Assembly (NCBI GenBank): GCA_001687465.1
Contig: LVLI01000194.1
Coordinates: forward strand, 186,001 to 250,000
Reading direction: 5' to 3'
From: Halocafeteria seosinensis
Lineage: Eukaryota > Sar > Bigyra > Bicosoecida
Length of the DNA stretch: 64,000 bases
Notes under the pieces: generated by a model
Told to the model about the DNA's origin: nothing
Database searches by the model: none
The model's input: the letters and a program-made list of their open reading frames with translations, nothing else
Program-made: the position numbers and the translations under genes
Shown here: piece after piece, positions 47,017 through 59,284 of the stretch
Layout of the letters: every line of letters begins with the position of its first letter
How positions within the stretch are numbered: the stretch's first letter is position 1

Positions 47017-48330
47017 TTATATGGATAAAGTGTTAAACTCTTCGCCAATGTCAGTCTCGGGTTTAGTTTTCCTGGAAGGCTTAAATCCTTCGTCTTCAAT
47101 CTGCTTGGCTAGCTTACGCTTTTGTTTGTTAGACAACTTGCCATGTGGACCCACGCTGCAAAGTACAATAGAGTTAGAAGAATGGAAAATTTCCACAGGA
47201 TAAGGTTTCCTTAACTTACCCTTTGATGCCTTTTGTCGTTGCAAATTCAATCATTGTTTCCGCATCAACACCTAGTTTGGGGGCAACAGCAAAACCATCT
47301 TTCGAGGGTGCCCGTGTAGCAGAATTTTCAGAGGGGGGTCCTGTATCTTCATGGTTTAAGAGATGTTCGATAACTTTACCGGAATCTTGATGCATTTCAC
47401 TAAGAAGCCTTCTAACCTCCTCCAACGAAGAACACCCTGTACTAGACATGATCATCTTCTCTACAGATGTGGCTTCCTTTGAACTTGAGCTTTGCGAGAC
47501 TGAACGATCCTCCTTAACATCTGCTACTTTGGTATCTATCTTCTTAACACTATCGTAATGCTCTCCACACATATAAACCAGATGAATGTCTCGCTCTGGT
47601 TTCCCGTCTCCGCATGAGATCTCCCAGTTCATACCATCCACTTGATGCACGACAATACGGGCTTTGAACACTTGACCCGCTGCTACAAGTTCAATGTTTC
47701 CAGCCCACTGGCCTTCTTTATACATTCTCCGAACATATCTGTAGAGATGATTCTTTCGTTATCAAAACTAACCCCTATTTGATCCCATGAGTCCCCACAT
47801 ACCTTTCCCATGGTTCATCATCCTCCAGAAACGGACGGAAGTCGTCCTCGTTCCCCTTGACATGATTCACCTGCATCTCCACAATTTAATGAATCCCACC
47901 ATTTCGTCCCCATAGAGTTTTCTGGTCGGTCGTCTATCCCGTACCACTTGACTTCTCAGGTCATGGTGATATATTTCACTACCATATAGCTGATGCGATA
48001 GTGCCCTAAAGAGACAATTACCATCCCCCGTCACGTCGTACAAATCTAGACCTTTCTCCCGAAGCGAGGCTCTAATGCTCTTCTCCTCAGCTTCCTGCAG
48101 AGTTCGAGGATACAGGTGATTGATTCCTACTGAGACTTCGTGCGTAAAACAGTTGGCTTCGGGCTTACTTGTTTGACCTCCTTCTTATGACGAGACTTCC
48201 GTTTGGTGGGCTCTCGTTTCTCTGACTCTTGCTGCTGGTCGTCACGCGACTTAGCGGATGAGGATTCTTTACCTGCTGATCTCCTCTCTCCGGACTTCTT
48301 TTGGTCTCCGGTCCCTCGCTTTTTACCCAT
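47017..48330 (-). CDS. OTUD3: OTUD3-like OTU deubiquitinase
   Basis: Cysteine protease of the OTU family that removes ubiquitin. The start is MGKKRGTGDQKKS at 48330, with a long Lys/Ser/Glu-rich leader. The catalytic segment is DLYDVTGDGNCLFRALSHQL, with Asp and Cys in place, then GSEIYHHDLRSQVVRDR. The catalytic His lies in LVYMCGEHYDSVKKI. A UBA-like helical stretch (MIMSSTGCSSLEEVRRLLSE) follows, as in OTUD3, and the C-terminal KLSNKQKRKLAKQIED also matches it. Introns are short; the second exon end lies near the DGNC region. Likely nuclear or cytoplasmic. Confidence 0.86.
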
Positions 48331-48442
48331 CGCGGCGATGACCAAGTGACCTTCGTACGACCATGATGCACTAGCGACTCATCAAACTAGTTCTATAGCA
48401 TAAGATTCTAAAGTGCACATGTGGTACAAATGGCCCGAATAT

Positions 48443-48700
48443 TCAACGAGTGGTCCTTTTGATAGGTATCGACCTGCTCACCTGGTTGATCCACCAAGCT
48501 TCACACACGCGAAGTAACATAATTGCTTCAACATTTGAGGATAAGATCGGAACAGTAAGTATTTCTTGTTTAAGCTGAATTGTTCCTTTCGACAAGCATC
48601 GAGCTTCTTGTGGTGATGTGAGTTCATGTGGATGCATTAATAAGGGTAATGTACCGCAAGGCTCAACTGGAATCACGATGAAGGAAACCCAGCAACACAT
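48443..48700 (-). CDS. Possible small gene between OTUD3 and PEX11
   Basis: An ATG-started 85-codon frame (MCCWVSFIVIPVEPCGT) reads RCLSKGTIQLKQEILTVPIL and then CEAWWINQ just before a GTGAGC that could be a splice donor. It lies upstream of OTUD3 on the same strand, so it could be a 5' exon of that gene or a separate short gene. No family recognised. Confidence 0.28.
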   Translation of the reverse strand: MCCWVSFIVIPVEPCGTLPLLMHPHELTSPQEARCLSKGTIQLKQEILTVPILSSNVEAIMLLRVCEAWWINQVSRSIPIKRTTR

Positions 48701-48716
48701 TAATAACTAGGGTCTA

Positions 48717-49816
48717 CTAGTGACTGTCTAAAATTGTTCTTACAATACCAATAATCCCACTGAAGAGGCCGCAGCCAATGTCTACACTGTCAGGTACTAA
48801 CTCCGAGAAATACAAGGCTGGAGGAAGACTTTGACCGCAATCTAACAAGCATTTCAGTGTGTTCAAGCACGCCGAAACATATGCCTGTTGGCGCACGTGC
48901 AGCTTATGTGACGCGTAGGTGATGCTTTGGCTGTAATCCCCTAGTTTGTGGGGATCTTCGGCCTCGACCACTCTGGCATGCCCTGCTGCATGGTCTTTCC
49001 GAGACAAGCGGTGATGGTATTCCTCTTTAGCTTCTTGTAGCTTTTTTTTCGTCTTCTTCATTTTTTCTAAAGCCTCGGTTAGCCTGATTACGCATGTAAG
49101 AGCCCATGTAAGCTCCACAGCTCGGGGGAACCAAGATGGGAGATTCTGTAGTGAGAGAGAGAGAGAGAGAGAAGACAGTTAGTCAAAGAACCAGTATTAT
49201 ATTTCTTCTTAGTTGCTTACTCTCTGCTCCAATACTTGGCTCTTCTTTAAGGCATTTATCTGCAATGATAGTTACGTATAGTACGGCGTGACCTCAGAAA
49301 ATAAAACGGAAATCTTACATCATCGATAACTTCAGAAACGGCGTCGATTCCATCGGTTGTAAGCTGCAGTGCTGTTTTCGAATCCGTGAGTATATCGTCC
49401 TTCTTGCCAGATAACGAAGACACTCCCTTGAGGAATCTGTCCACAGTATCTATTGAAGAGCCTACGGTGAACAGAGCTCGGCTAATGGATAGATTCTTAG
49501 CCGCACCACTCCATCTCTCGGTATGATCGCTCTTGCTCTTGAATTTTAGTCTCCAGACGTGTAGTTTGATCAAATATTGCACAACCTTCAACACTTTGCT
49601 CCTCCATGAGTAGTCATTGGCCGTCAGGGAGAGCAGCAACGCAATCGTCGATACAGGTTTCGGAGGGTTGGGTGTTTCATCGAAGGTCGTATTACCATGT
49701 CCATCGGTATTCGGTTGCCCGTGAGTAGCATGCTGCGCTGAATATCCCTCTTGCTTATGTGATTCAGCATCCTTGGACGATGAGGTATGGTCATGATTCG
49801 TCGGAGCCGCAGCCAT
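48717..49816 (-). CDS. PEX11: Peroxisomal membrane protein PEX11
   Basis: Peroxin that bends the peroxisomal membrane and drives elongation and division. The start is MAAAPTNHDHTSSS at 49816, with a polar leader. The family core reads LLSLTANDYSWRSKVLKVVQ, YLIKLHVWRLKF, NLSISRALFTVGSSIDTVDR and FLKGVSSLSGKK, then an amphipathic helix region. Later exons give VELTWALTCVIRLTEALEKM and a basic coiled coil. A hydrophobic C-terminal segment (CGLFSGIIGIVRTILDSH) ends the protein. Three or so exons; a GA repeat lies in an intron. Confidence 0.83.
49153..49172. repeat. (GA)10 microsatellite inside a PEX11 intron
   Basis: Ten perfect GA units between the exons that read NALKKSQVLEQR and FPRAVELTW. 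Confidence 0.95.
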
Positions 49817-50255
49817 CTTTGCTTCCGGCCGTATCTGACTTCTCTCCCTCCCTCCGATGTTACAGACACAGAGAGACAACCCACTGCTTTGTTCTTTCCA
49901 TACAAATCATATTGGATGAAACCATGGTGTGGAATATACCGTGTATACACTGGAGCCTGTATGGTAGCGTACAGTCTCTCGCAGCTTCACAACACGGTGA
50001 ATCGAGGATCATACGACAATCTTTTATCGTAGGAAGTTAAAGGACAAATAACTTCGCCCCAGAGATCATGCTAGGGTCGTTCCATCGCTTCCGATTGTCT
50101 TGGTAGTTGGCCCTGGATAGATAGGTTGCGCTTGTTCTGCACCCAGCTCTCTTGGCCGAGTACCCCAACAGCGACAAGCAACCATTCCCACAGAGGCGGA
50201 CCGACGCTGCTGCTGCAGAAGAAGAAGAAAGAGCGTGATAGAGGAGCCTCCAACA
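49817..50255. other. Divergent intergenic region, PEX11 / DCN1
   Basis: About 440 nt between two divergent start codons, presumably containing both promoters. Open frames present overlap on both strands and none resembles a known protein. Confidence 0.5.
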
Positions 50256-51297
50256 ATGTCAGCACAAGGGAAGAGAAAGTCAGAAGGTAAAGGAAGGAGC
50301 AGTAAGGGCGGCAAGAGGACAGGTGCTGCTGCTTCAGTGGAGCCCGATACAGTAGTGGCCTTGTATGAGCAACTTCTAAGTAAGTTGGGGCGAAGACGAA
50401 GCCATCTGCATGATGTCACTACAAGCGTGGAAATGCAGAAGAAGCCGCTGAAGAAAGGAAAGAAGATGGTGAGGAAGGCGAATATCGCCGAGATGATGAC
50501 TTAGATGTGTATGGTATTTTCAAACTTGCTGAGAAGCTCGAAACAAGTCCTCAAGAAGACGTAAGATCTTGCAAGCATGGCGTATGTGTTCGAGCATCCT
50601 AATAACGGTTCCCTTGGAAAAATGGGCAGATTGATATTTTGATCTTTTCTTGGGCCGGGGGTGCCGAGAAGGGCTCCACAATATCGAAGGAGGAATTTAA
50701 GAAAGCAATGGAGTACTTCGAGTGCGTAGCAACATCTTAGAAACTCTCGCGGGCGAAATTAATATTCTGCTTCTCTGCAGTGTTGAAGATGTGAAATCAC
50801 TGAAGACTGCCCTAGCCAACACGAAGAACGAAATACTCAATGATGAAAGGCAATTTCGATCCTTTTTCAAGAAAGCTCACAAACGTAAGTGATAGGTAAT
50901 GTTTGAACTTTACCTCTCATTTAGGTTAATGACTAAAGCGTTGCAGTCAACTGTGAACCGGGTCTCAAATGGATTCCGAAAGAAGTTGCAGTTCCACTGC
51001 TAAAGCTGATTTTTCAGTGGCACGAGCATGCTCATTTAGACCAATTTTGTGAATTCCTGGAGTCATCTGCTGGCAGTGAATACTCGCGCATTAAACCTGA
51101 CGAATGGGAGCAGTTTCTCGCATTGGATAAAGTCAAACACGACTGCAGCGACTACAGCGAGGAGTCCGCAAGTAAGGTGGCCGTCCACTGCTGCTGCTGA
51201 GATGAACACCGCTACATTCTTGTTCTTTGCAGTGCCGATAATATATGATGACTATGCTAGCTGGGTACAAAAGGGGAAGCCAGAAGCTTCGTCCTAA
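50256..51297 (+). CDS. DCUN1D: DCN1 (defective in cullin neddylation) protein
   Basis: Co-E3 that promotes transfer of NEDD8 to cullins. The start is MSAQGKRKSEGKGRSSKGGK at 50256, with a basic leader followed by DTVVALYEQLL. An acidic stretch reads EAAEERKEDGEEGEYRRDDD. The DCUN1 (PONY) fold follows: IDILIFSWAGGAEKGSTISK, EEFKKAMEYF, FRSFFKKAH, WIPKEVAVPLLKLIFQWHEH, KPDEWEQFLALDKVKHD. The conserved end is VPIIYDDYASWV. About six exons; for the first intron I placed the acceptor so that the acidic frame continues. Its stop is 3 nt from that of the next convergent gene. Confidence 0.9.
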
Positions 51298-51300
51298 TCA

Positions 51301-52294
51301 TCAATTTGAAGGATAAGAAGCATAGGCCTCTCGATGCTCATCCTCGCGCATGTTTGTCCCGGCGTCTATCTCTTGTGAGTGGAATTGTCCACGCCACCCA
51401 TAGCCCGCGCCTCGACTGACTTCGTTCTCTAGCTCGTGGCTGGGGTCCCAATTCAGCGAGGTATTTTCTCTTCTTCTGTAATGCTCGAGCAGTTGAATTC
51501 CGCTTCGAAATCCTGCCAAGGACCCTATCAGCTGCCGAGTATCTGAGCTGAAATTATCATAGAAGGGTGAACGTTCGCTTGAGTCGCCATGAGGGAATTC
51601 GTCTTTGTTTCCCTTCCTAGCTGAGTCTAACGTGGATCTGGTTCTGTGTTCTCTAGAAAATGACGACATGCTCTGCTCATGTCCCAATGCCTCGTAAAAA
51701 GCTCTAGTCTTTCCCTGGGGATATAGCCTTGATAGTCGGTAATCCTTTCTTGACTTGTCAACCTGATTTTGTCCTGCGTGCTTCATATAGTCTTGGATAT
51801 TGTTTGATTTGAACACTTCTCTATTCTTGTCCGACACTCTGTTGAACTTATTTGACACCCGATTTCGTCGAAGTGTCTGAAGGTAGTTGGCGCCACTGTT
51901 GTCTGCTGCTCGCCTCAAAGACATCTCACCACTTTCCCAACCGGCGTACTTTGCTGTTAACTGTCCCCTCGAGAAACGCAAAAGAGAAACACACTCAATG
52001 AGAGAATCGTGAGACACGAGAAGTACCGTCTTTACTTACTTCCTTGTGTCGTCGATAAGCCTCCTTGGACACCTGCTTCAGAGGAACCGTGACTCGCACT
52101 TTGTTGTGCGCTTCCTCGCTGTGTACTTTTGGTGGGTGATCGGTGAGCACAGGCTTCCTGTTCTCTGTCGTCATGCATCTTGGCGGCTTTCTCAAATCCC
52201 TAGGATCCACTACATAACTCTGCACCTCGTACAGAGAATCCGGTAGCTTTTCCTGGGTGCACCAGTACGGTGCTCCCGTTTCAACGTCAACCAT
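51301..52294 (-). CDS. Basic hypothetical protein, unrecognised
   Basis: Two exons, 52294-52040 and 51960-51301, with a 79-nt intron, give 304 residues. The start is MVDVETGAPYWCTQEKLPDS; the first 20 residues look faintly like a WW-type loop but lack the second Trp. The body is Arg/Ser/Asn-rich (LQTLRRNRVSNKFNRVSDKN, REHRTRSTLDSARKGNKDE) with few hydrophobic segments, so it is probably disordered or RNA-binding. No catalytic motif is visible. Function unknown. Confidence 0.65.
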
Positions 52295-52587
52295 ATGTTT
52301 GGTTTGGTCGACGAAATCTGAAGCGATCTAAACATTAACTAACGGTCTCGCCACCGAGTTTCGCATGTTATCTAGTGTAACAAGTATGTTATTTCTTTGT
52401 ACTACAGGTAAACACCATGCGTTATGCAAAACCGGGCTAATAAATTTGGCGCGAAGAGAACTTCACAAATATCGCGAGCTTCACAAGAAACCATATTGGC
52501 GAATGGAAAGGGCAATAATGTAGGTATTCAGTTGAGATGATTGACTATTGCAACGAAAGTAGTTTAGGATGCCTTCAGAGCAAAACA

Positions 52588-54014
52588 TTAAGCGCTTACC
52601 ACACCATTTGTACTGGTACCCTCCAATGCATGCTCCGCTTCCTTCAACTCTTGTCGCAGCTGCTGGACCCGCGTTACCAGGGCTTCCTTCCTGTTGGCGT
52701 CAAGGGACTCGATTCCTTTCTCATCATCCATTGATTCTTCGTCCTGTTTCTCTACGATCGATCGCAATCGTTTGACAATTCTTCTCAAGGCTTTTGCAGC
52801 AGACGATTCCGGGTAGGTCAAAATATGGGAGCTTCCGCTCTCGCAGCTCTCGGTAAGCCTCATGTCCAGGGGAACTCGCCCAAGGAATGGTACAGAGAAT
52901 TTCTCAGCCATGCCAGCACCACCTCCTTCTGCGGGAGGGAATATGAACGACTCGTGAGAGCATTTAGGACATTCGAAGCTGCTCATGTTTTCCACTACCC
53001 CTAATATATCCGTGCCAGTTTTGCGGCAGAAACTCAGTTCTTTCCTAACATCGCTCATTGCTACTTCCTGCGGGGTAGTTACTACGACGGCGCCTGCTAC
53101 ATTTGACTTCTTGAGGAACTGACAAATACTAATATGTTCATCGCTTGTGCCAGGAGGTGCTGCGGAGTGGTAGCACAACCAATCAATGTACAGGTTACCA
53201 CTCTCCGACAGCTCTAAAGAGGTGCAGTACTTACTGTCAATGACAAGGTAATCGAGGCCTTCCCATTCCACATCCGTCAAGAACTGCTTTATTAGACCAT
53301 TCTTGCGAGGACCACGCCAAATTACCGCATCATCATCGTTTGGCAGCATAAACCCTATAGACATTACACCAAAATTGTCATTCATCCAAACTGGAGACCA
53401 TCCCGTCCCCGACTGATGAACTTGGCTACCGACAAGTCCAAGCATTCGCGGTATAGAGGGTCCACATATATCTACGTCCAGTAAGCCAACCTGCGAAACC
53501 ATTGGATATAAGCTCCAGTCGTGTAGACTCCGTAAATTGGACTGCCTGCCACATACCTGGGTTTGGTCGTCTGCAGCTAAGGAGAACGCTAATTGCGAGG
53601 CAAACGTGCTCTTGCCAACGCCTCCCTTTCCTGAAAGAACAAGTATAATGTTCTTCACGTCTTTCAGTCGATCAGCAACGAGATCAACAGCTGCAATAGG
53701 TGGAACGCCGTCTTCAATTGAAGCCACAGCATGGTGTGCTCAAGGAATCGACCAAATAAGGCGTACATGGATCGGTTTTCTTTCCAGCACCAGACGCGCA
53801 CAGATTCTGGTTAGGGCAACCTGCACAAGCTGATGATTTGCCTGCCTCCTCGGATTTTGTTCCCGGGCATGCTGCGTATTCCATCATTATACCTAAGTGT
53901 CACCGCGTGCATTAGCGCGTGCCGTTCCCACAACTTACATTCATTAGCATTTTCTGGCACATCTGTGCGTTGGCCCGATGAGCCATTCATCTGCTTATCT
54001 TCTTCGCCACCCAT
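52588..54014 (-). CDS. NUBP1: Cytosolic Fe-S cluster assembly factor NUBP1/NBP35
   Basis: P-loop scaffold NTPase that builds Fe4S4 clusters for cytosolic and nuclear proteins. Exon 1 (MGGEEDKQMNGSSGQR) starts at 54014. After splicing, the N-terminal ligand set is complete: CPGTKSEEAGKSSACAGC and then PNQNLC, fitting C-x13-C-x2-C-x5-C. LVLSGKGGVGKSTFASQL is the deviant Walker A, then LLDVDICGPSIPRMLGL, HQSGTGWSPVW, VIWRGPRKNGLIKQFL and PPGTSDEHISIC. The bridging CPxC motif is in FECPKCSHESFIFPP. The tail is a coiled coil (RVQQLRQELKEAEHALEG). The intron after CAS uses GTGCTG and TTGAG, 52 nt. Confidence 0.93.
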
Positions 54015-54849
54015 TTGCTACAGATTTATACTTTCGAAGAGAATATAGGAGGGAAATACGTCTCTGTTTATCAGCTACAGTGCACTACTGTTGGTAGGCA
54101 AGGCAAGAAGTGGGCACAGAGATGAGAGAACAGAAAGCGGTGAATTCTAATGGATGGCGTTGCTTCTAGCGTTTGTGTGCGTGTTAGAAGGTATAACAAT
54201 CACAGGTGCTGTCTTTACTATACAACCATACTGAGGAGACGTCGCGTGCCGCCCGTCGCTTTGTTGAAGTACCATGAGTCACGGCACCGAACCATTGACA
54301 TTGATGTACCCAGAATGACGTGCCACACTACTAGGCAAGTGCTAGTATCCTAGTATGCGCAGGGTACAGTTGCTGAAAATTTGTGGCTAAGAAGCACCAA
54401 CGAATTCGAGGAGTTCCCCGTGAGGTGGAAGCAAGAAGTGGATATTCGCTGTGGAAAACGCTGTATGCGCTGTTGGTGTGTTTCTTGTCGCGATTACAAT
54501 ATCATATTGGCATCGTTACCGTACAACGAGTTCCGCTCTTTAATGTAGTCGCCGGATTATCGCCACTGGTCGCCTTACAGTTTGATTTGAATCTGGAAGG
54601 ACTGCAGTCTGCAAACAATTGTTTCAGCTTCAACTTGTGCTCTTGCACCAGGAGTAGCCACTCTCCAAGCTCACTCGGTGTAGTGCGAAGCGTTGTTGGT
54701 ATACAAAGGAAAAGACCACGTTTCTTGTGCTTAATTTACGCCTTTGCTTTAAGCAAAGAAGAGGTGCTCATCGAGGCTGCGCAAGCCAACCAATTTGTTC
54801 GGAAGCAGCCACATTTGAATTGTTGTCAACTGTTTGTTTGCTCAGCACG
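54015..54849. other. Divergent region NUBP1 / importin-5 with unresolved open frames
   Basis: 835 nt between divergent genes. A 156-codon frame (54383-54853) lacks an ATG and its stop overlaps the importin start. A short ATG frame starting near 54154 reads MALLLAFVCVLEG, signal-peptide-like. Another frame reads FAVENAVCAVGVFLVAITIS, membrane-like. I could not assemble these, and they may be 5' leader sequence or a small gene. Confidence 0.4.
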
Positions 54850-57800
54850 ATGACGACCGCTGTCCCACAGTACGTAGACAGGCCATTTCTTTTTGTATAT
54901 TCGTTGTCGTGTGCTTTTGCGTGTGGAGGCGACAGTGAATTGCTCTCGCTTCCGTGTGCTAGTGAGTTCTGATTTCAAAAAAATCCCCGGAGCAGGGCGA
55001 CATTCAAACGCCGGAGAGTTTGGGGGTCATGCTCTCCCATTTCATCGTAGCAGCTTGCTGAGCAAGGGCCATGTTCATTCGTTGGTGGATCACTTGCTTT
55101 CGCAGAAACAACAAAGAGTTCGCCAACCTGCTGTCTCAGTGCCAAAGTCCAGATAACTCCATCCGGAAGGAGGTACGGCGCAAGCGACACCATGCATTGT
55201 CCCATGGCGAATCGTATGAGATTCTTGTTTTGCAGGCTGAGAAACACTACCTCAATTTGGTGGAGCAAAGTCCTGATGCAGTGAGTGTCATCTCCATCGA
55301 CCAAAGGAACAACTTGTTTCCGAAGTACCGTTTTCCTTTCTCTGCAGACTGCTCTTGCACTCTCGGCTTTGTTGCAAGAAGAAACGCAGGTGGCTATTGC
55401 TGCTGCAGTTTTCTTGTATAAAGTTGTTGCTATCTCGAGCGATAGCAGATATAAACTGTCCTCCGATGTTCTAAACAAAGGTAGGCTGGATTTCCATATT
55501 GCATAGCAATGGTAAGAATTCCACCAATTGTTGTCATGTTAGTGCAGTCGAGCATGAAACTATGCAAGTTTTCCAAAAGTCTGAAGTCTCTGCATTGAAG
55601 CGAAAAATAGCTACTGTATTAAGTCAAATTGCTGGCGGTCGAACTCAACCTGCAGAATGGACTCAAGTATTGAATGTTGCTAAGACTTCATGCAAGTCCG
55701 AAAATGAAATGCAACAGAGTAGTGGGTTCTATCTTTTGTACAGGCTAATCCTGGTTTTGAGAGAGGTAAGACACGATCGCATTGTTTGGACGTATCCGTC
55801 GCTTACAAGTACCTGGTGTTTCGGCCTCCAGAGGATAAAAGAAAGCGGGCTAGACCTAATGCCGGTCATCGAATTAGGTCTCAGCAGCTCTAACAGTGAA
55901 ACGAAGTCCGTCGCAGTCCAGTGCATATGCGAATTCCTTAGTGTACTACAGGGGAAGGAGGAAATCTCAAGTTCGGCACACTTGATGCGGCCTGTCTTCA
56001 ATGTCATTATGTCCATGCTGCAAGAGGGACAGGAGGAAGAAGTTCAAACTTCGCTCGAATCTATAATAGATGTGGCTCATGCTAATCCCCGGCTATTGAA
56101 AGATGTACTGGCAGACGTTGGTAACACTATGACTTGGGTTGCTCAGAGTACGTCTATCCCCTCTGCCATTCGATTAACGGCGGTAGAGCTAATGGTAACG
56201 CTCGCTGAAGCTCATGGGGGCATGGTCCGCAAAAGTGGTGGTACTGCGTTTACTTCGGGTGCTGTGAAGCTGATGCTGATGATGATGTCAGAAATTGAGG
56301 ATACCGACACTGCGGCATGGTGTAAGAGGGAGTACGACGCAGAAGGAGATCCTTCAGGAGACAGCGAGGCAGACAGTGTTGCCTATGCTGCTGAAGGCGC
56401 TTTTGATCGCTTTTGTGATGCCATGGGCGAAGATGTTATTGCAAAGAATGCTGTGACATTGTCCCTCGAAATGCTACAGCACCAAGACTCTGAATGGGTC
56501 CATCGTCGGGCATCCCTTGTTGCTTTCGGTTTACTTTCGCATTCTTGTTCCAAAGCGCTCCGTCCCGAAATAGATACACTGGTAGAAACGACGCTAAAAT
56601 ATGCTCAAGACAGCCATCCCCGAGTGCGTCATGCCGCCATAGGATCCTTAGGGATGTACGCGGAATCGTTTTCGAAAAAGTTCTTATTTCAAAAGCGTTT
56701 TAATGCTCAAGTTTTGCCATGCCTCGCAAATGCTATGAAGGACAACATTGCGGAGGTGACTCGAGTATCCGCACATGCAGCCACTGCTTTGATCAATTTC
56801 TGTTCTCCCAGTGACCAAGATGAATGCTGCCCTGCGGAACTGATTACGCCCCACTTGGACCAGCTAATGAGCTCTCTGCTCAGTTTGTTGCAGTGCAATA
56901 CCCCATCAGCTTTGGGCCAGTCCCTATCTGCTCTTGCTGTTGTCGCTAAGAGTGCCGGCGACAAGTTCGCTGCCTACTACGATCAGTTCATGCCTGGAGT
57001 CAAGTCTATTGTCAAATCACCTCCTCAAGGTGAATTCCACGGAAACTCCCTGCAGGTTTTACGTGGAAAGGCAATGGAGTGTGCTGCACTCATGGGACAA
57101 GCTGTAGGAAAAGAGAAGTTTAACGCTGATGCCCGAGAGTTACTTGAATTCTTAGTGCAACATCAACGGTCAGTGGAAGATCAGGGAACGACGGACGTAT
57201 CCTATGGCTATTCGGTCGAGACGCTAACACGTATTGCGAATGTACTTAAAGAAGACTTTGCACCTTACCTGGACTTCATTCTGCCTTCTATACTACGAAA
57301 CGCGGAAAGGGAGGTGGACATAAGTGCGGAAGACGTTGACAGTGCCGAACCCAATACCTCAGATAACAATCAAGATTCTGTTACTGTAGAAATCAAGGGT
57401 CTTGGATACAAACGCATTTCGATGCAAACCTCAGCTCTTGAAGAGAAGTTACGAGCGATAAGCGTACTGAACGAGTATGCTGATGAAATGAAGCATCATT
57501 TTGGCCCATATGCTGAGCGTGTGGTGAACGTTGCTGTTCCGTTGATGCAATATAAGTGGAATGCAGAGGTCAGGTCAAAGTCTTGCTATCTCTTTTCTAA
57601 ACTATTTGCTTGTTTGGTCTCGTACGAACGTCAGAACAACCAAATCCAGGACTCGATGAAGGTACTGGAGAGTGGTTTGTTCCCTCTCGTGAAGGCTCTT
57701 CAAAATGAGCATAATGACGAATCAAGAGCGGCTGAAGCGGAAGCTTTGGCCGATACATTGCTTGCATGTTTGATAGGAGGAATGGACGAAGACGAAACCA

Positions 57801-58846
57801 CGTCTCCCTTCAAGAAGGAGAGCTCCCCTGTAATACAAATACCCGTCACTGCAGCTCCTGGGTTGGTTAGCACCCTCATCGAGGCGGCGAAGGGTAGTAT
57901 TGACCGTCGCTGGCAAGCCATAGAAAAACTGCAAAGTGATGAAGATGCTGATGAGGAAGCCTATAATGCCATTGACCAGTCTCTTGAAGTCGAGGAAGAA
58001 CTAATGCGAAATGTGGTCGATGCCATCGGTTATATTTTAAAAGCACACAGGGATCAAGCCCTGCCCGTTTTCGAGCAACATGTTGTTCCCTTATTCAGCA
58101 AATTACTGAGTAATGACGTACCGGAACCATTAAGGTTTAACGCTATTTGTTCGTTTGATGATGCTATTGAATGGTGCGGGGACAGTGCCCACAAATTCGC
58201 TCCACAAATACTGCCAACTCTGGTGGACGGTGTAACTTCCGACAATGAGTTACTTCGGCAGGCATGTATGTACGCGGTTGGGCAGTTGGCCATGATTGTC
58301 CCCGATAGTCTCATACAACATCTGGACGACCTCTCCAAGCGAGTTGTATCTGTTATCACTGCACGTCATGCCAGAGAAGAAGATAATAACTCAGCAACGG
58401 AGAATGCTATATCTACCCTTCTAAAATTACTTGTGTACGTTGCTCCTCGTGCACCAGACTCCAGCTTCCTCAAGTCGCACTCACAGTCTTACTACAAGCT
58501 GTGGTTGAAACAACTGCCACTTCTTGAAGACGAAGAGGAGGCTCAATTTTGCCATGGATTTCTGGTTGAAAGACTGTTGGCTGGAGATACAACTGTTTTG
58601 GGTGAAGGCTTTTCGAACTTAGGTATTGTGTTATCAATACTTGCTAAGATCCTTGAGAAGCTTGCTCAGCCTGATGACGAAGATGATATCGAATTGCTGA
58701 CCGAAGACCGCAAATCATCTTTGAAACAGTGGCTGCAGGCTGCTATGAACAACCAACTGAACGTTATACCAACGAATGTGTTGCAGGAAGCATGGAAGTC
58801 TGTTTCTCCGGAACAGCAAGGGTATCTTCAACAGTTTGCGCAGTAG
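54850..58846 (+). CDS. IPO5: Importin-5 (karyopherin beta-3)
   Basis: Nuclear import receptor made of HEAT repeats, which carries ribosomal proteins and other cargo through the nuclear pore under Ran control. The start is MTTAVPQ at 54850; the next short exons read FANLLSQCQSPDNSIRKE, AEKHYLNLVEQSPDA and TALALSALLQEETQVAI. The main exon is more than 3 kb long and reads, among others, DSHPRVRHAAIGSLGMYAES, AHAATALINF, LRGKAMECAALMGQAVGKEK and ALEEKLRAISVLNEYADEMK. ENAISTLLKLL and LPLLEDEEEAQFCHGFLVER come later, in IPO5 order. About 1200 residues, close to the family length. Confidence 0.95.
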
Positions 58847-58937
58847 CCGGAGCGTTTGCGAGGTATACAATATACATGCTTTACAACATCCATCGAAATT
58901 GCTCGACGCCACTACCTTTATTTCAAAGTTAACTATC

Positions 58938-59216
58938 ATGTTCACTGAGCCTCTCGTCGACGTGCAAACTCGTGCTTTGTTGATAACTGTTTCCCGGGCC
59001 AGCAAGTTGCACCGCTGTGCCACCGCGCCTTTTTCCGCATGGCTCAACGGACGGTCGGCCACTTCTCCGTATGGCCCGTATTGCGCACCTACAAAGTTTA
59101 AGCTCGTATTCATGAGGATTGATAGGGAACACAATCGGTTCTCGTACAAACCGTTTGAGGCTCCCAAACCAACGGGAGGCGTGCTCTGTACACAGTGTGC
59201 GGCTAGTTTTCCTTGA
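58938..59216 (+). CDS. Possible short gene, 92 codons, unrecognised
   Basis: An ATG frame in the gap after importin-5 reads MFTEPLVDVQTRALLITVSR and FMRIDREHNRFSYKPFEAPK and ends CTQCAASFP. The minus strand is also open here (SLKRFVREPIVFPINPHEYE), so strand and reality are both uncertain. Confidence 0.22.
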   Translation: MFTEPLVDVQTRALLITVSRASKLHRCATAPFSAWLNGRSATSPYGPYCAPTKFKLVFMRIDREHNRFSYKPFEAPKPTGGVLCTQCAASFP

Positions 59217-59284
59217 ACCCCCTTGGGCTTCTTGGCGGGCTTCTGTACTCGTTAACGCTGTAGAAACAGAGGTCACTACATGGA

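Noticed and set aside
54383-54853. 156-codon frame ending over the importin-5 start codon
   Set aside because: No ATG in frame, low similarity to anything known, and it fits a 5' leader as well as a coding region.
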